DNA from: Boswellia sacra
Taxonomy: Eukaryota; Streptophyta; Magnoliopsida; Sapindales; Burseraceae
Direction of reading: 5' to 3'
Length of the DNA stretch: 64,000 nt
NCBI GenBank assembly: GCA_013180625.2
Contig: SNVD02009834.1
Location: 186,001-250,000, forward strand
Under the pieces are notes generated by a model. The model was not told the DNA's origin. It worked only from the letters and a program-made list of their open reading frames with translations, and did no database searches. Of the stretch, positions 51,001 through 63,800 are shown one piece after another. Positions within the stretch are counted from its first letter, which is position 1; each line of letters starts with the position of its first letter. A program made the position numbers and the translations under genes.

Positions 51001-52590
51001 ATATATCAAAGAAATTTCAAAAAAGGGTAGGCAAAGCCCCTCATTTATAAGGGTTTAAAGAAAAGTTCTTGACAATAATTATATCAAAGACTGAACTTCA
51101 ATATCCGAATGAATAAATTTCCCAAAAAAAGATCTATTATGGAATATTTCTATTTTGAAATCAAATGAAAAGCCATTTGAGATGAAAACTGATTCCCTGC
51201 CCCAAAAAAACAAACCAAAAAAGCCACGTTTTGTATTTCTCAAGCACCACCAAAGTCAGGAGAAAGCAAGAACTTAAGTCAACGATAGATTGTATTCACC
51301 AGTTTGCAGATCAGTATAAAGGAGTAAAGATGGCCTCCCTGGACCATCTTTCATTCTGGAGCAATTCTTCAAAACTTAAATTAGCTGTAGGTAAAGTTAA
51401 TTACATGTCTGAGCATATAAGATATTCATTGAAACCTAACATAAAAAGCAAGCTCCGTACCTTCTAATGAGTGGTTGAAGCACAAAGCTAGTATCATATA
51501 TAACAATTTTCCATAGAAAATAATAATAATACACAAAACCTGCAAAACTCATACAGACTAATATGATATGCATATAACATGAGTTCACAACAACTATAAA
51601 TGGCGGACTAGGAACAACCCCAGAAACCCAAATTCTTAAGGATAACTAAAGTTTATCCTCTGCATGCGATTTATCACTTTATGCAAGGCAACAGTGAAAA
51701 ATTTACCATGGCAAACAGTGAAAGGAATTGTTACAACTAAGAAATCAGAGGCACATGGGTAGAATGAATTTTTAATAGTGTGCTGCAAATGTTGACTCAC
51801 GAAAAATAAATTAAAAATTTGAAATTTAGAGTAATGAAATGTTTGTGCCCTAAACTCATTCAGAAACTAACATGCTTAAAAGGCTGAAAAACCAAATAGA
51901 TTAAGAAAAAAAAAAAGGCCCAAGTATCTACCTGAAAATGTACAATTGTCGATTTGACAATCCTTGTGTTGAACTGGAAGTCATAGAAAGTCTTTCCTTT
52001 CTCTACTTCCAAGCACTCCTGTGAAGAGAACACGTTTAGCAACAATTCTGAAAGAGATCGGTGTTCCAATTTCCATCACAATCAATGGTTTCGGATACTA
52101 TTGAGATTGTCTTCATGACAAAACCAACCAATCCACAATATAAAGATACAAGGGAGAGAGATAAACTACCTTCAAAATATCCACACGGGGGCGCGCGAGG
52201 TTCTCGTAGTTCTTGTACTGCTTCAATCTCGTCTCACGGTACTTGTCTCTGGTAAAATTAAGCCTCTCCCAAGGTATTCCTTGTATATCTTTTCCATTTC
52301 TCGCTTCTAACGCAGACGTGTCAGTCTTTGGCCTATTCTGTATAGTCCACAACCCACAAATCATCAATCACAATGACTCTATCCCCAAATCTCATATAAA
52401 TGTCCTAACATCAACAAAGGAATAGCACCTCATAGTCATCTTCGAAGTCGGAGTCTTCCAAGGACTCGAAATTGCTTTCTCGGGGAGCCTCAACATCACT
52501 AAAAGGATCATCATCATCAAAATCAGCAGCGTCATAGTAATCGTCGACGACGTAGTCGAGATCGTCGTTGTTAAAGTTAAATTGTTCCAT
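48094..52590 (-). CDS. WD40-repeat protein, C2A9.03-like (complete, 8 exons)
   Basis: Minus-strand exons: 52429-52590, 52170-52337, 51932-52018, 49272-49406, 49078-49188, 48889-48980, 48691-48796, 48094-48597. All junctions are GT-AG and in frame, giving about 454 residues. The N-terminus MEQFNFNNDDLDYVVDDYYD is very acidic. The next exon has a conserved RPKTDTSALEARNGKDIQGI region with a basic stretch (FTRDKYRETRLKQYKNYENL). The rest forms WD40 blades, clearest in GHLDYSFASAWHPDGRVLAT followed by NQDTTCRLWDIRN, and in AIRALKFTSDGRFLAMAEPA. Plant relatives are annotated as uncharacterised WD repeat proteins similar to yeast C2A9.03; the role is unknown but WD40 propellers usually scaffold complexes. 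The third intron (49407-51931) is about 2.5 kb. A non-coding 5' exon ending near 53082 and an acceptor just before the ATG look plausible. Confidence 0.9.
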
Positions 52591-55500
52591 GATCCTACAA
52601 TACAACTAAGTTTGATCAGTTAAAAGACAAATTTATCCAACTGGGGGAAACCTCTAAACAAACACATTAGAATAATAATAATTAAAAAAAAACACAATTA
52701 TAGAATAAACAGCAAGACAGAAGAGAAAAACAATGAATGAAGTAATCAATATATGCAAAATAATAATTATTATTATTAACATAAAAGTTTCTACAAAACT
52801 AAGTAATCAAGGAAGGAGTAATCAATAGATGGCAAAAAAAAGGAAGAAAAATAAACAAAACATTAACATATAAGTTTCTACAAAAATACTTTAATATTCA
52901 AGAAAATAAGAACAAAAATCAATACAAACTCGAACAAAAGTGAACAGAAGCCACTATTCTTGGAAAAAAAGGGTAAATAACTCTTATATAAATATGTAAC
53001 TAATACTGTTAACCAATCAAGCATATTGATTCACAAACCAAAAGATAAAAGAGAACACTGGCGTAAGAACCAAATAATACCTCCGAATTTCCGTAAGAGT
53101 GACAGATCACAAGGAAACAGTTACTTTGGAGCAGAAGGAGCGAGAAGAAAGCAGGGGAAGAGCGAACAGTAACGGATTTCTAGTCGGTTTCCCGGGAAAC
53201 AAGCAGAAAAGGTGTTTGAGTACAGTAGAGTAACACACGTTTAGATTTGTTCAAGGTGGGTGTCTTCGGTTTCGTAGGAGAAAAAAGGAGAGGAGAGAAC
53301 TTTGAGTTTCTAGAGATAACGACCGAGCTTTCGCCAAAACAGCAAAGAACGGTGCAGCTTATCGTTGCACTTATAATGGCGAGCGTGGGACTAACGAGGT
53401 TGAAAGGCTGTGAAATCAGGGATCCACCGTAGTAGCTAGGTCCCACAAAAGAAACGTCCGTTATGAAAGAAAAAAAAAATGTAATCCGTGTGTCGGTGGG
53501 GTCTACACCAACCGCCTCACTTTTACCGGGAACTGCTAGTCGACATTTTTTAATTGTTATTTTTGCAAAGATTTTTGACTGGATGAGGTGGCAATTCACC
53601 GTTAACTTGCAAGGTGTAAAATTACCAGAAGACCATGAGTTGTCCATTTTTATTTTTCCATTTCTGACTTGCGCAATTATTGGTTATTCTATATTTATTC
53701 TCTCTTTTATATTTTCCTAAAATAAGCCAATTAAGTGTTTAATTTGGATTCGTTAATTCTTCTGCTTTTATGAAATGATGCCTTTTAAGAATTTTCTCTT
53801 GGCGCAAATGAGAAAAAAAGTCAAACAAATTAAGCAAATGATTTTATTTTACACCTATTTTAGGAAGTTTAAAAAGATAGAATCCCGAAGCATATTCTAA
53901 ATTTTATGCAAGAGATATTCTTGTCTGAAATTAGATAATAGCAAAATTGGTTAAATTTACATGAAGAATTTGTGTATGTTATTGTACAATAAATTCAGTG
54001 AAATTATCAAAACACAAAATTATAAATCAAAAAATAAAACAAGCTCCAATCTAGCTTTCCACCAGAGGGTATTTCTGTAAAATCGCTTTCCATACCGTGG
54101 TTTCGGAGACAAGAACCGCCATTGTAAAATTTGATGACTCGGTGGAGTCAAGGACCGGCGAAACAGAAAAGAAGTGGGGACCCGACATCTGTCAGTAAGC
54201 GGATCCACTGGGTTCAGCCAAATTAGAATAAGCGTACACACAAAATACAAATAAATAAAAAATACTAGAGACGGGGAAGCTGTAGCTTCTCTCCTCGCCC
54301 AAAACGATAGAGTCCACCAGCAACGATTTGGTGACTCCACGTGTTTGGGCCAGCGCAAGAGTTAAGAAGCATGTCGAACCCTGGTTCCACCACGTGGATT
54401 ACCGCACCTGGCAAGTCCTTCTATACTGGTGCATCAATTTTCCCGTAGTTAACGGCGTCAAGCGCCGTTGTTCCTAACCATGGTTAGTTGAATGAATAGA
54501 AAGAGTCGGTCTGGTTGGTGACGGGTTATCATCTAATCTACCTCTTTGGGTCTTGGGTCGGTTAAATGGGACCCATGTGAGGCCCACAGCAGGGCTTCGG
54601 TTCGTGCAAGTTGTTTGTTTTTGATTAATGAAGGTCGCTTTCGAGGTTTGCGCTTTCTGTAGTTCTTCACTGGGACGAAACGGGTTTGACTCTGCTCCTT
54701 GACGAGCAGGAACAGCCGAGCAGGTTCCTTCCGACGTATGGTTTTAGTTTGGAAGCAGTAAGGCACTTACCATGGCTTGACAACTGAGCCTATCAGCTTC
54801 TTCCAACAAAACCACCACTTGCCAAGTGCCTTCCACCCTCTTCGCTCCGGCAAGCTTTTATTTTGATATTTCTCCTTTACTGATGGTGAAAACATACAAA
54901 ATTTGTAAAATGAATGTTTAAAACATGGACGATGAATTAAAATTTAGAGTAATACTATATTTATAATTAATTTTTTTATAATTTGATTCGATAAAAAATT
55001 ATTTTAGAAGAAAAATAAAAATAAATAATAATAATTATATCTCTTATATGATTTTAATCACAGTATATGTATGATGTTGATCAATCCAAAAAGAGAAATA
55101 TCATAATTCCTATTCGTCCAATTATTATCCTAAGACATAACCATAAAATATTTTAATAAAATCATAAACTCAACACCTAAAATATGCTATAAAATTTCCT
55201 TAAAATTTCTTAAACAAACCGTTATGTCTAAGTCTCATTCCCTGAATGGAGGTGATTCCAGAAATTTTAGAAATTTATATCTTAATCTGATTAATCTAAG
55301 ATTTTACAGAGACACACTAGTCACATAGATTATTCAAGTAAAAATTTTTCAAAACAATTTACGATCAAAAACTATTTTTTTAAGATTTTCGTTTTATGCC
55401 AGTAAATTCTATCAAAAATTTCCAGATTAAGACGTTTCAAATTCAAAATTTCATAACAATTATTCTACATATTTAAAAATCGTGAAAATTTACAAAAACA

Positions 55501-56490
55501 TATATATTATCTTGAGAAAGCAGCATATAAAATTTGAGAAATTTCTGACTCCTATAACATATTAAAAAAATTCCGAAATCGATAACATCTAGAACCTACA
55601 GTATTTTTCAAGATTTCAATAGAAAGTTCAAAAATTCGTAATAAATTGAAATGTTGACCTTTTTTTTGTGAAATAAAATTCTACGCATTCATATTTTTAT
55701 CTATAATAACATATAAAAAAAGCATACTAAAATTCTATTTTTAAGACCCTTAATAAATTCGAAAATCATGAACTGTACCTTAAATCTATGTAAAAATCCT
55801 AATATAAATCTAAGCAGCAATAATTTCTAGTAGATAATTATTATATGAAACTAAGAGAAATACGATCTTACCTTGAAATACTCTGAGTTTCAAAACCTCC
55901 ACTTAACTTTCACGTTTAATACCCTATTTGTAATGTTATAACATTGCTTATATATATTAGATGAGCTAAAAAGAGATAAAACTTAATCGCTATTTATCCC
56001 TTCCAATTTAAATCTAATTAAAACTCTTTTTTTTTATTATTATTATCATTATCTTTGACTAACTCTCATAATGAATAATATAACCCTATAAAAAAAATTA
56101 CGGTTGTTACAAAAACACTCAATTTATATAATAAAGAACGTGATACTACTCTGCTATGAAATGTTTTGGCAAACTGTAACTTGCAAATTCCAAGCTTGCA
56201 CCTTAATTTATCAACTAGATATGCCTTTGAATTGGGATCAATCCACAAGTTATTCTTTGCTTCCATACTGAATTTCTTTAACTCGAGATGGCAGCTTATA
56301 CCATTTACAGCTAAATTAGTACCCGAGTCAAAATTTTGGTGGCATGATAATAATAATATTGCACGCGTTCTGAATAACACAAGACAGAAGTCCAGATTAC
56401 CAAATTCTATTAGCACACTCCTTCAGCCTCAGAAAAGTATCTATGGAAAATCATTACTTGAGTAAGCTCTGCATCTGCTGTGACTGGAAT
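52591..56490. other. WD40 gene leader/promoter and intergenic stretch to ERS1
   Basis: From 52591 to about 53240 the minus strand probably carries the leader of the WD40 gene; a donor-like GGAG/GTATTA at 53081 and an acceptor near 52596 suggest a leader intron. From about 53400 to 56490 I recognise no gene. A 155-codon minus-strand frame (53180-53647) and a 112-codon one (54020-54358) show no family motif. About 54900-56100 is highly AT-rich and holds nothing I can name. Confidence 0.5.
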
Positions 56491-59400
56491 CTAGAGACTT
56501 CTCTGGTACCGTGATTTGGACAAAGCCATCTCATCATTATCTCTGAATACCGGTTTATGTCCAGCGAGATCTGCACTACGATGACTTACTCGACCTTTTG
56601 GTGCAACTTGGTGCATGGATGAATCATAGGAGCTGGTGCACAAGCCAACAAGGAATATAGCTAAGCTACCTTTGTCAGTGCCTTCACTCTCGATCCAAAT
56701 GTGACCTCCCATGAGATTAACAAACCTGATCCAATCATTTGCAAAATGGTAAGGAAAAAAAATTGATAAGCCAGGAATTAGGTGATCATGCCTATTTGAT
56801 AGTTACCAAACTATACCGTTTAGACATGGTGAAAACAAAGATTAAAGAATCTCCAAGCTACTTCAAATGGTAAAAGGGATAGAAGAACCAATGTTCTCTC
56901 TGAAGCGTATTGAATTTTTTGCACTACCTTCTACAGATTGCTAGTCCAAGGCCTCCCCCATCAGTAGATTGACTGGAACCACTTCGGGACTGAGAAAATT
57001 TAGTAAACAGAAGTGGGATATCTTGTGGCGGAACACCACAACCAGAATCATTAACCTGCAGTGCAACCGAGAAGATAGTGAATATAAGAGACCAAATGAT
57101 ATTCAAACAATAGACATACCAGTTCATCTGGTCATACACATAGTCAAAATGCCATACTCAGATGTGAATCTTAATAGCTTATAACCTATATGACTTACAA
57201 TGAAAGATCCCATAAAATGATAACTGAAGTTCGAGGGCAGCCTTAAAGGCCTAAATGGAGAATCTAGCAAATATTATCTTAAATTTCATAAAGAATTTAA
57301 ATGCAACAAATGGAAAACTCAAATGGAACAAGCTGAATGGAAGTCAAATGCAGTAGACAACAACCTGTACTCGTAGGTAGAAGTGGCCATTGCTCGCCAC
57401 CGGGTAAAATTCAGGTGGTCGCCAGTCTCTTGAAGACTCTGGTTTTGCAACAGAAGCTATAATGGTAACATAACCCTCCTTTGTGAACTTTACAGCATTA
57501 CCCACAATGTTCAAAATGGTTTGCATAAGCCGTTTCTCGTCACCAACAGAATAAGTTGGTAAATCCAGAGCCATAATCAAATTCAAAGATAACTTCTTAA
57601 GAGATGCGACAGGCTTTATCAAATTAATCACCTACAATCATATAAAAATTAATGGTGTGACCAAGATACCTATTTTATCATGACAGCACAGAACCAAGCT
57701 TATTTTAAGGTCCATTTAAAAATATTAATGTAAGTAGAGAATTTGGAAAACCTCTTTGAAAACTTGATGAAGATTGAATGGTTCAATGTTTAATTCTAGG
57801 CTACCATCTTCGAGTCGGGACAGATCTAACACATCATCAACAAGTGTTGCCAAAAGGTTACTACTCTTCAGAACCATCTCTATCATAACCCTATGTTCTG
57901 GAGTTAATTCAGTCTCTAAAAGAAGTGAAGACAATGCAATAACTGCATGCATCAGTGTCCTCATTTCATGGTTCATTACAGCACGGAAGTCATTGCGAGC
58001 ATGGATTGCCTTCTCTGCTTCTTGACGGGCCAAATCTAGAGCAACATTCTGCTGCATGAGCTGATCACGCGCCCGCATAGAATCTTCCAGTATAGCAGCA
58101 TGTGATAGAGCAACAGCTACCTGTATGAAAGATTAAAGAAGAAAAGGATATTGAAGAATACATCCAAGAAATTGTTATTCAACATTTTCAGTAGAGGAAA
58201 AAGCAGGCAATAATGGAACAAGGAAAAAAGAAAAAGGAGCCAAAATTTCTATGCAAAATAAGACAATTTAGAGAAATTGAAGACACTATCATAACGGCAA
58301 TATATCTAGGAGTGAACATGGATATATACCAAGAAATTGTCATGCTTATTAAAGAGACCATTATGGCTACAGTATTCCCAAATTCTTCTGAAAACACAAT
58401 ATAAAATTCTGGTAGTTCATGCAACAGAACAAATTTCCTTAGGGTACATACTAGGTTTCTTGGTGGTGTCAATTAGCATGTAAAAGAATCGCATTGTTTG
58501 AAGTCCAGTTAAAACTTGAATAAGCAGCTTCAAGAATGAATCATGTTTCCTTCTAAACTGTTGCCAATTGACTTACTGACAACAAACTCATAAAGAAAAC
58601 TAAGAGCATATTCAATCCAATTAGATGTTTTGCACAGAGTAAGAGATGCTAAAGGAAGAACAGAATCTTATTGACTTTTGACTGTTGCACTGGGCTAACA
58701 ACATTTTAGCATTCAGAAGGAAATATGAAAGAAATATAAAGGGAAAATTAATGAAATTTCCAATTCTTGTCACAACTTCACCAGCTTGGCCAAGGCTCAG
58801 GTGGTACCAATCATTATCTAACCCCTCCAAGTAAGCTACAGGCAAAAACTAAGAAGATTTCTTCTTAGTTAGAAGGATGAAAATACTCGTCCGTATAATG
58901 ACTGGGGTACAACATGTAAAAACAAAAAGAATTATCATATGACATTTACGAAGACAGCTCTTGAAGAAAGAGAGGGAGACAGAAAAACCATAAAGGCACC
59001 TGATCTGCAACAACTTCGACTACTTCCAACTCATGGTCTCTCCATTTTCTACCACTGTCCGAAGGGAGGATCAGAACCATGACTGCATAGCTTTTTGCAG
59101 AGAAGTCAGGCCAATCATTAAGTTGAAAATTTGACAGATGTAAAAGTGGTACGTGTACAGCAACAACCTCTGGTGGCCCGTATCTTCCCACAGGATGTCT
59201 AGTCCTTGCCAGTGGGCTGTTATAGGGTAGACGCATTGCTTGAGCACTAGTAAATACTTCATTGACCATAGCAAAGTTTATTGGCACAGAAGATCGGCTT
59301 GTATTTGGTTGTGTAGAGTATGAGAAAGTTCTAAATTTAAACCAGTTCGTGATGGCATCCACAATGCACATTCCTCCAAGCCCAAAGTCCTGCCCAGCTC

Positions 59401-59904
59401 AACAAGAGTCGTTCTTAGAATTGTATGCCTGTCAAGTGTGCTTCTAATTTCACGAGTCAGCATTCTAACCTGTCTTCCAGTTTCTTCTTGAGCAAGGATA
59501 AGGCCCATCTCCCGGTCAAGTTCTTCAGCCCTGTTCCTCAGAAATAATTCTCGAGTTTTGACACTCAACAAATCAGGAATTATGTGAACGAGCATCAAAG
59601 CAGTCACGCATGACACTAAAGCACAAGACATTTTCGCAAACGTCATCACTTCCGCAATGAGTTTGGAGTGCACTGAGAACGTCCACAAGTTTATTAAGTG
59701 GGTCATTCCACAAAGAACAATGAAAGCACCAAACTGTATTAGCACCCATCTATATGGGAAGAATGAAGACTTTTGCACAAAATATATAAGCTCAAGGGAA
59801 ATAGAGAAATATGCAACAGAGATCAATATGTCTGAGATGTACTGATATTTCACCAGGAGTTCATCCTGGGGCAATTCTGTATCGATGCAATCACATGACT
59901 ACAT
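56491..59904 (-). pseudogene. ERS1: ERS1-type ethylene receptor, disrupted (stop at codon 2 and 1-bp deletion)
   Basis: Subfamily I ethylene receptors sit in the ER membrane and signal through CTR1. Minus-strand exons: 59000-59904, 57752-58120, 57365-57631, 56928-57055, 56491-56725. Family parts present: the SCDCID dimerisation cysteines, three membrane segments with the copper-site Cys and His in [11 protein letters not shown] domain, and histidine-kinase H (NHEMR), N (NIVGNAVKF), G1 (DSGCGVPPQDIP) and G2 (GGGLGLAI) boxes. It ends SRYQRSL with no receiver domain, as in ERS1. Defects: the second codon after the conserved ATG (59902-59904) is TAG (59899-59901); one base is missing near 59294-59296, so the frame ending NQIQA continues in another frame at [10 protein letters not shown]. 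That exon is 905 bases, one short of a multiple matching the family. Also odd are HEMRTLMHA (usually Pro) and DFRAVMNH (usually Leu), and VGLC in the last exon appears two residues short. No downstream in-frame ATG would restore the first membrane segment. An assembly error remains possible. Confidence 0.85.
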
Positions 59905-60888
59905 TATTGACCGATCGCCTTACCAATCTGAGAATACAAAAAGGAGCTGTCATGATACAATATCACCACAGAATACACCATAAAATATAGATCCACAAAA
60001 CAACAACTATCAGAGCGACAAAACATTACTCTGTACATAACACGTGGCAAGCAACGAATAATTATTACCACTGTCACATTATATATCATCATCCCCTCAG
60101 TAAATAGAGTCAAATAAAAAATTATGCACATTTACTTCCAATAATATCCTGCATCAAGATTAGCATCAAAATTCTTAAGATTTTCCCCAGAAGGACAACA
60201 AATAATCAGACTATTAAAAATTCCAACCCTCAAGATAATACCCAAGGTTCTCTTACTTTTCTAAAATATTACCAAAAAAAAAAATCCCCGTATCTATTCC
60301 AGATTTTTTAAAGAGCCTCTTGTCGATAAGAATCTCAAAAGAGCTGTCCTTGAACCTCAAGCTTCCGTCCGAAACAACAATTTAACTTCAAATACTGTTC
60401 TTCAAAACAAAAGTTCTTTGAAAATCTCTTAAACCAAGCTCGCTATTTTTCATATGCTAATTGACAAACCGGACACATCTCTATAAATATTTTACAGTGT
60501 ATAACGATCATCCTAGGAACTATTATTATATTCACGTTAATCTAAAATATATTTAAAAATATACAATACAGAAAAAATGCTGCAAAGCAAGAAAGAAATT
60601 ATTATTTTACTAATTTGCAGCACAAAGGTGTGCGAATTTCCACATCGGCAACAAATTTTAATGGCCCAAGAAGTGTAAGGCAAGGAATAAAATCTGGCGT
60701 TGACATTCAATTAGTATAAACTTGCAGCATTCTATGCGAATAAGACAGCATAAACTCACCTAATTGCACAACTGTTAAGAATGCGTTCATGTGGCTCGTT
60801 AAGTAATGGAGCCTATAACTTTAAAGTGTACCAAAAGTCACAAAATATCATTTGTACCAGTATTACAAGACCAGCTCTCACGGACAAT
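59905..60888. other. ERS1 upstream region and helicase 3' flank
   Basis: About 984 bases between the ERS1 start region and the helicase stop, both genes being on the minus strand. It should hold the helicase 3' UTR and the ERS1 promoter and leader. No coding exon is recognised and no convincing core promoter could be fixed. Confidence 0.5.
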
Positions 60889-63800
60889 TTACTTCTTGCT
60901 TTTATCCCTCTTCACATTTTTGGGAAAACGTTCTTTGGGTTCTAAATGTACTTCGGCAAGCATTTTTAACCAAAGCTCTTCGAATTCATCGTGGAAACCC
61001 CTCTGAAACCAGTCTAAAATTTCTGAATGCAGAGCGTTGGGATTTTCTTCCCATACCTTCTTCAACATTGCACAGCTGTCTATTGACCTGCTCTTTAATT
61101 TACTTAAAAATTTTCCAACCCTTCTTTGACCAGATTCCTCTGGCTTTAAAATGGTACTAGGAGGGGCTACCAAGAATTTCTGAACATGTCTTAAGCATGG
61201 TACCACATGGCCTTCAAGTAAAGCACATGCAAATACTGGCACACGATTCCCATCGTCACGGCTCACTGGCAAACTATGCAATGGGAGTTCCCAATTATGA
61301 GGCCCAAATACTGGATTGACCCAATTTAGCACTTGATCTTTTTGAGAATCATAATGATATTTGAAGACTTCAACGGATTTTGAAAAACTGCAGAGTGATC
61401 GAGCATGCTCAACAAGCCAATCTGATTTCACACATGTAGCTCCATGCATGTACGGCCGTTTTGTCTGCAGCAATTCACTGTACACCAAGAACTCGGGAGC
61501 TAGTTTAGCAACAGATGATCGACGATGGAGAAACACATCTTCTTTAACCATACAAGCCTGATATCGAACTGCATTGGCTTTTCCATCTCGTTTCAATGAT
61601 TTTTGTGGTCTAACACGTTTGGCAACTCTGTCAACCCAACCAGCACAGATAGCTTGGCATAAGAGCTCTTCCTCATTCTGTAGAAGAATATTCTTACTGG
61701 AGGAAATCCTCCAAGAGCGTTCTACTTCCTCCAAAGTCCCATGTGTCCATGAGAAATCACAATTACAAATTGGATTAAAGACCAAGTGAAGGAGCTGCTT
61801 TCTCAGCTTGGACATTTCCTCCATGGTCTTCAGGTGTAAAGCATTTTCGTTGCAGAATTCCACCGTGCTTTTAGAAAGTTCAAAACACTGCAATGCATTA
61901 GCTACGGTCAAAGCATCACTAGTAGGATTAGAAAATTTTGCATGGGACACTTTAGCCACCTCTTTTAGTTTCTTTTTCCTCAATTTTTCCTGCTTCTGCT
62001 TAATATTCTCACTGTCTGTAATATCAGATCTCTCATCCTGCTCTAAGTCATATCTAATAGTCTGAGTAACTTCTAACTGCATGACAAAAGGATTTGACAA
62101 GCTCAAAGCTGCAGCTGCTGCAACAGCATATCCTAGAACTAGATTTGCTCGAGCATAACTTTTCCCTTTCATTATTTGGATAAGTGTAAGGAGCATTCGT
62201 GAGTGGCGAGGGCTCATGGGATAGTGGGCCATGGCCTTTCCCAAGTTTGTCAATCTCCCATTGCCATCAAGAGCTTCAAGAGCCTTCAAGCAACGCTCTG
62301 CTTCAACCAAAGCAGTGGTGTCTGGAGGAGTTGGAAATGGGAAATTCATGACCTGATGCAAAAAAGAGGGTTAAATAATTTAATAAAGGAATATGCTAAT
62401 CTGAAATAAAAGAAAAAGAATGTAATATGTGACAGTAACCAATAATAAAGGACAGTTTATAAACTTGGTGATTAGCATAAAAAAGCAATTCCCCAAGAAA
62501 AGATATCGTAATAACCACCTGTCAACCCAGTAACAGGAGGCCAAGCATCACAAAAGAAGCATTGTGTATGATACATGTCCCAGGTGATAAGATTAAAACT
62601 TTAACAGATTCCAACAACCACTTATCACCCAATTCGGATGCGCTAAAGAAATTGATAACATTTTTAAATAGTTATAAACCACCAGCCACACAAGATGAAA
62701 AGAAAAGATCTACAATGAACATTGTTAATTAGGTCAAGCTTTAAAAAGGAGAACCTAAAACAAGAAACTACCACCATCCAACAAACCAAACTTTAATGCT
62801 GCCTAGTGATGTCCGGTATGGCCACAGTTCAAAAAAAAAAAAAAACCATAATCAATTTCCTTGGGGAGAAACAAATAAAAAATCCTCAAAAGTAGTAGTT
62901 CATGCATCAAAAGACAGAAACCTCACCTTATCAATATTCATGGATTTCATGAGAAGAACAACACCATCAACAGGTACTTTAGATATTTCAGCACAAGAGA
63001 ACTTAGGAAATATGTTATTGAAGACTGCAGATGAATAGAGACGGTAGCAGTGACCAGGCCCAGTTCTTCCAGCTCTTCCAGCACGTTGAGCGGCTGATGC
63101 CTTACTTATCCACTGTACTTCATATGATTCCATGCCATTAGCAGAGTTGTACTTCTTCACTTTCTCTCTTCCAGTATCAACCACATACTTTATGCCCGGG
63201 ATAGTTAAGGAGGTTTCAGCCACATTGGTGGCAACAACAACAAGCCTCTCTCCTTCCTTAACCTCTTCAAACACACGAAGCTGTTTTGCAGCGGGCAGCA
63301 TGGCATAAAGAGGCAGTACACTCAATGCACCAGCACTGGGATCTTTATCACTTCCCATTTTCTCCAGACCAGCACTTACTTGCTCTGAGCATTGCTCTGG
63401 TGTAGTCGGAAAGGTCTGCTTTCCCTCAGAATTAAAGCCTGACACATTTTTCCCACCCAAAGCTTCAAAAGCAACTTTAAGAGAAGCAAGGCTCAGGTTC
63501 TCTCCAACCACATCTACAAGACTAGTGCCATCCTTTTGGGTGGTCTGCTCAAGTGAATTCCCATCCTCACCAACAATTTCTGTTTCACTCTCAGTTTCTG
63601 AATCATATGAAGCATCTGACTCATCCTCATCAAAATCAAACTGATCCTCATCATAAGAGCTAAACCTGTCAGTTTGCTGTTCAGTTGAATTTCCATGAAA
63701 GTCAAATGCTTCATTAATTTCTGTCATATTAACGTCCTCAGTGGAGTTTGGATCAGAAGCAACATTGACCTCATTTCCGATATTCCCTCTAAAAGTATTT

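Noticed and set aside
53180..53647. 155-codon minus-strand open frame upstream of the WD40 gene
   Set aside because: It has an ATG, but no recognisable motif and a low-complexity composition, and it overlaps the probable leader and promoter of the WD40 gene. Not supported as a gene.
56924..59374. Reading the ERS1 locus as an intact receptor
   Set aside because: Each exon looks good alone, but the first exon needs a read-through at codon 2 and an added base to stay in frame, so an intact protein is not supported.
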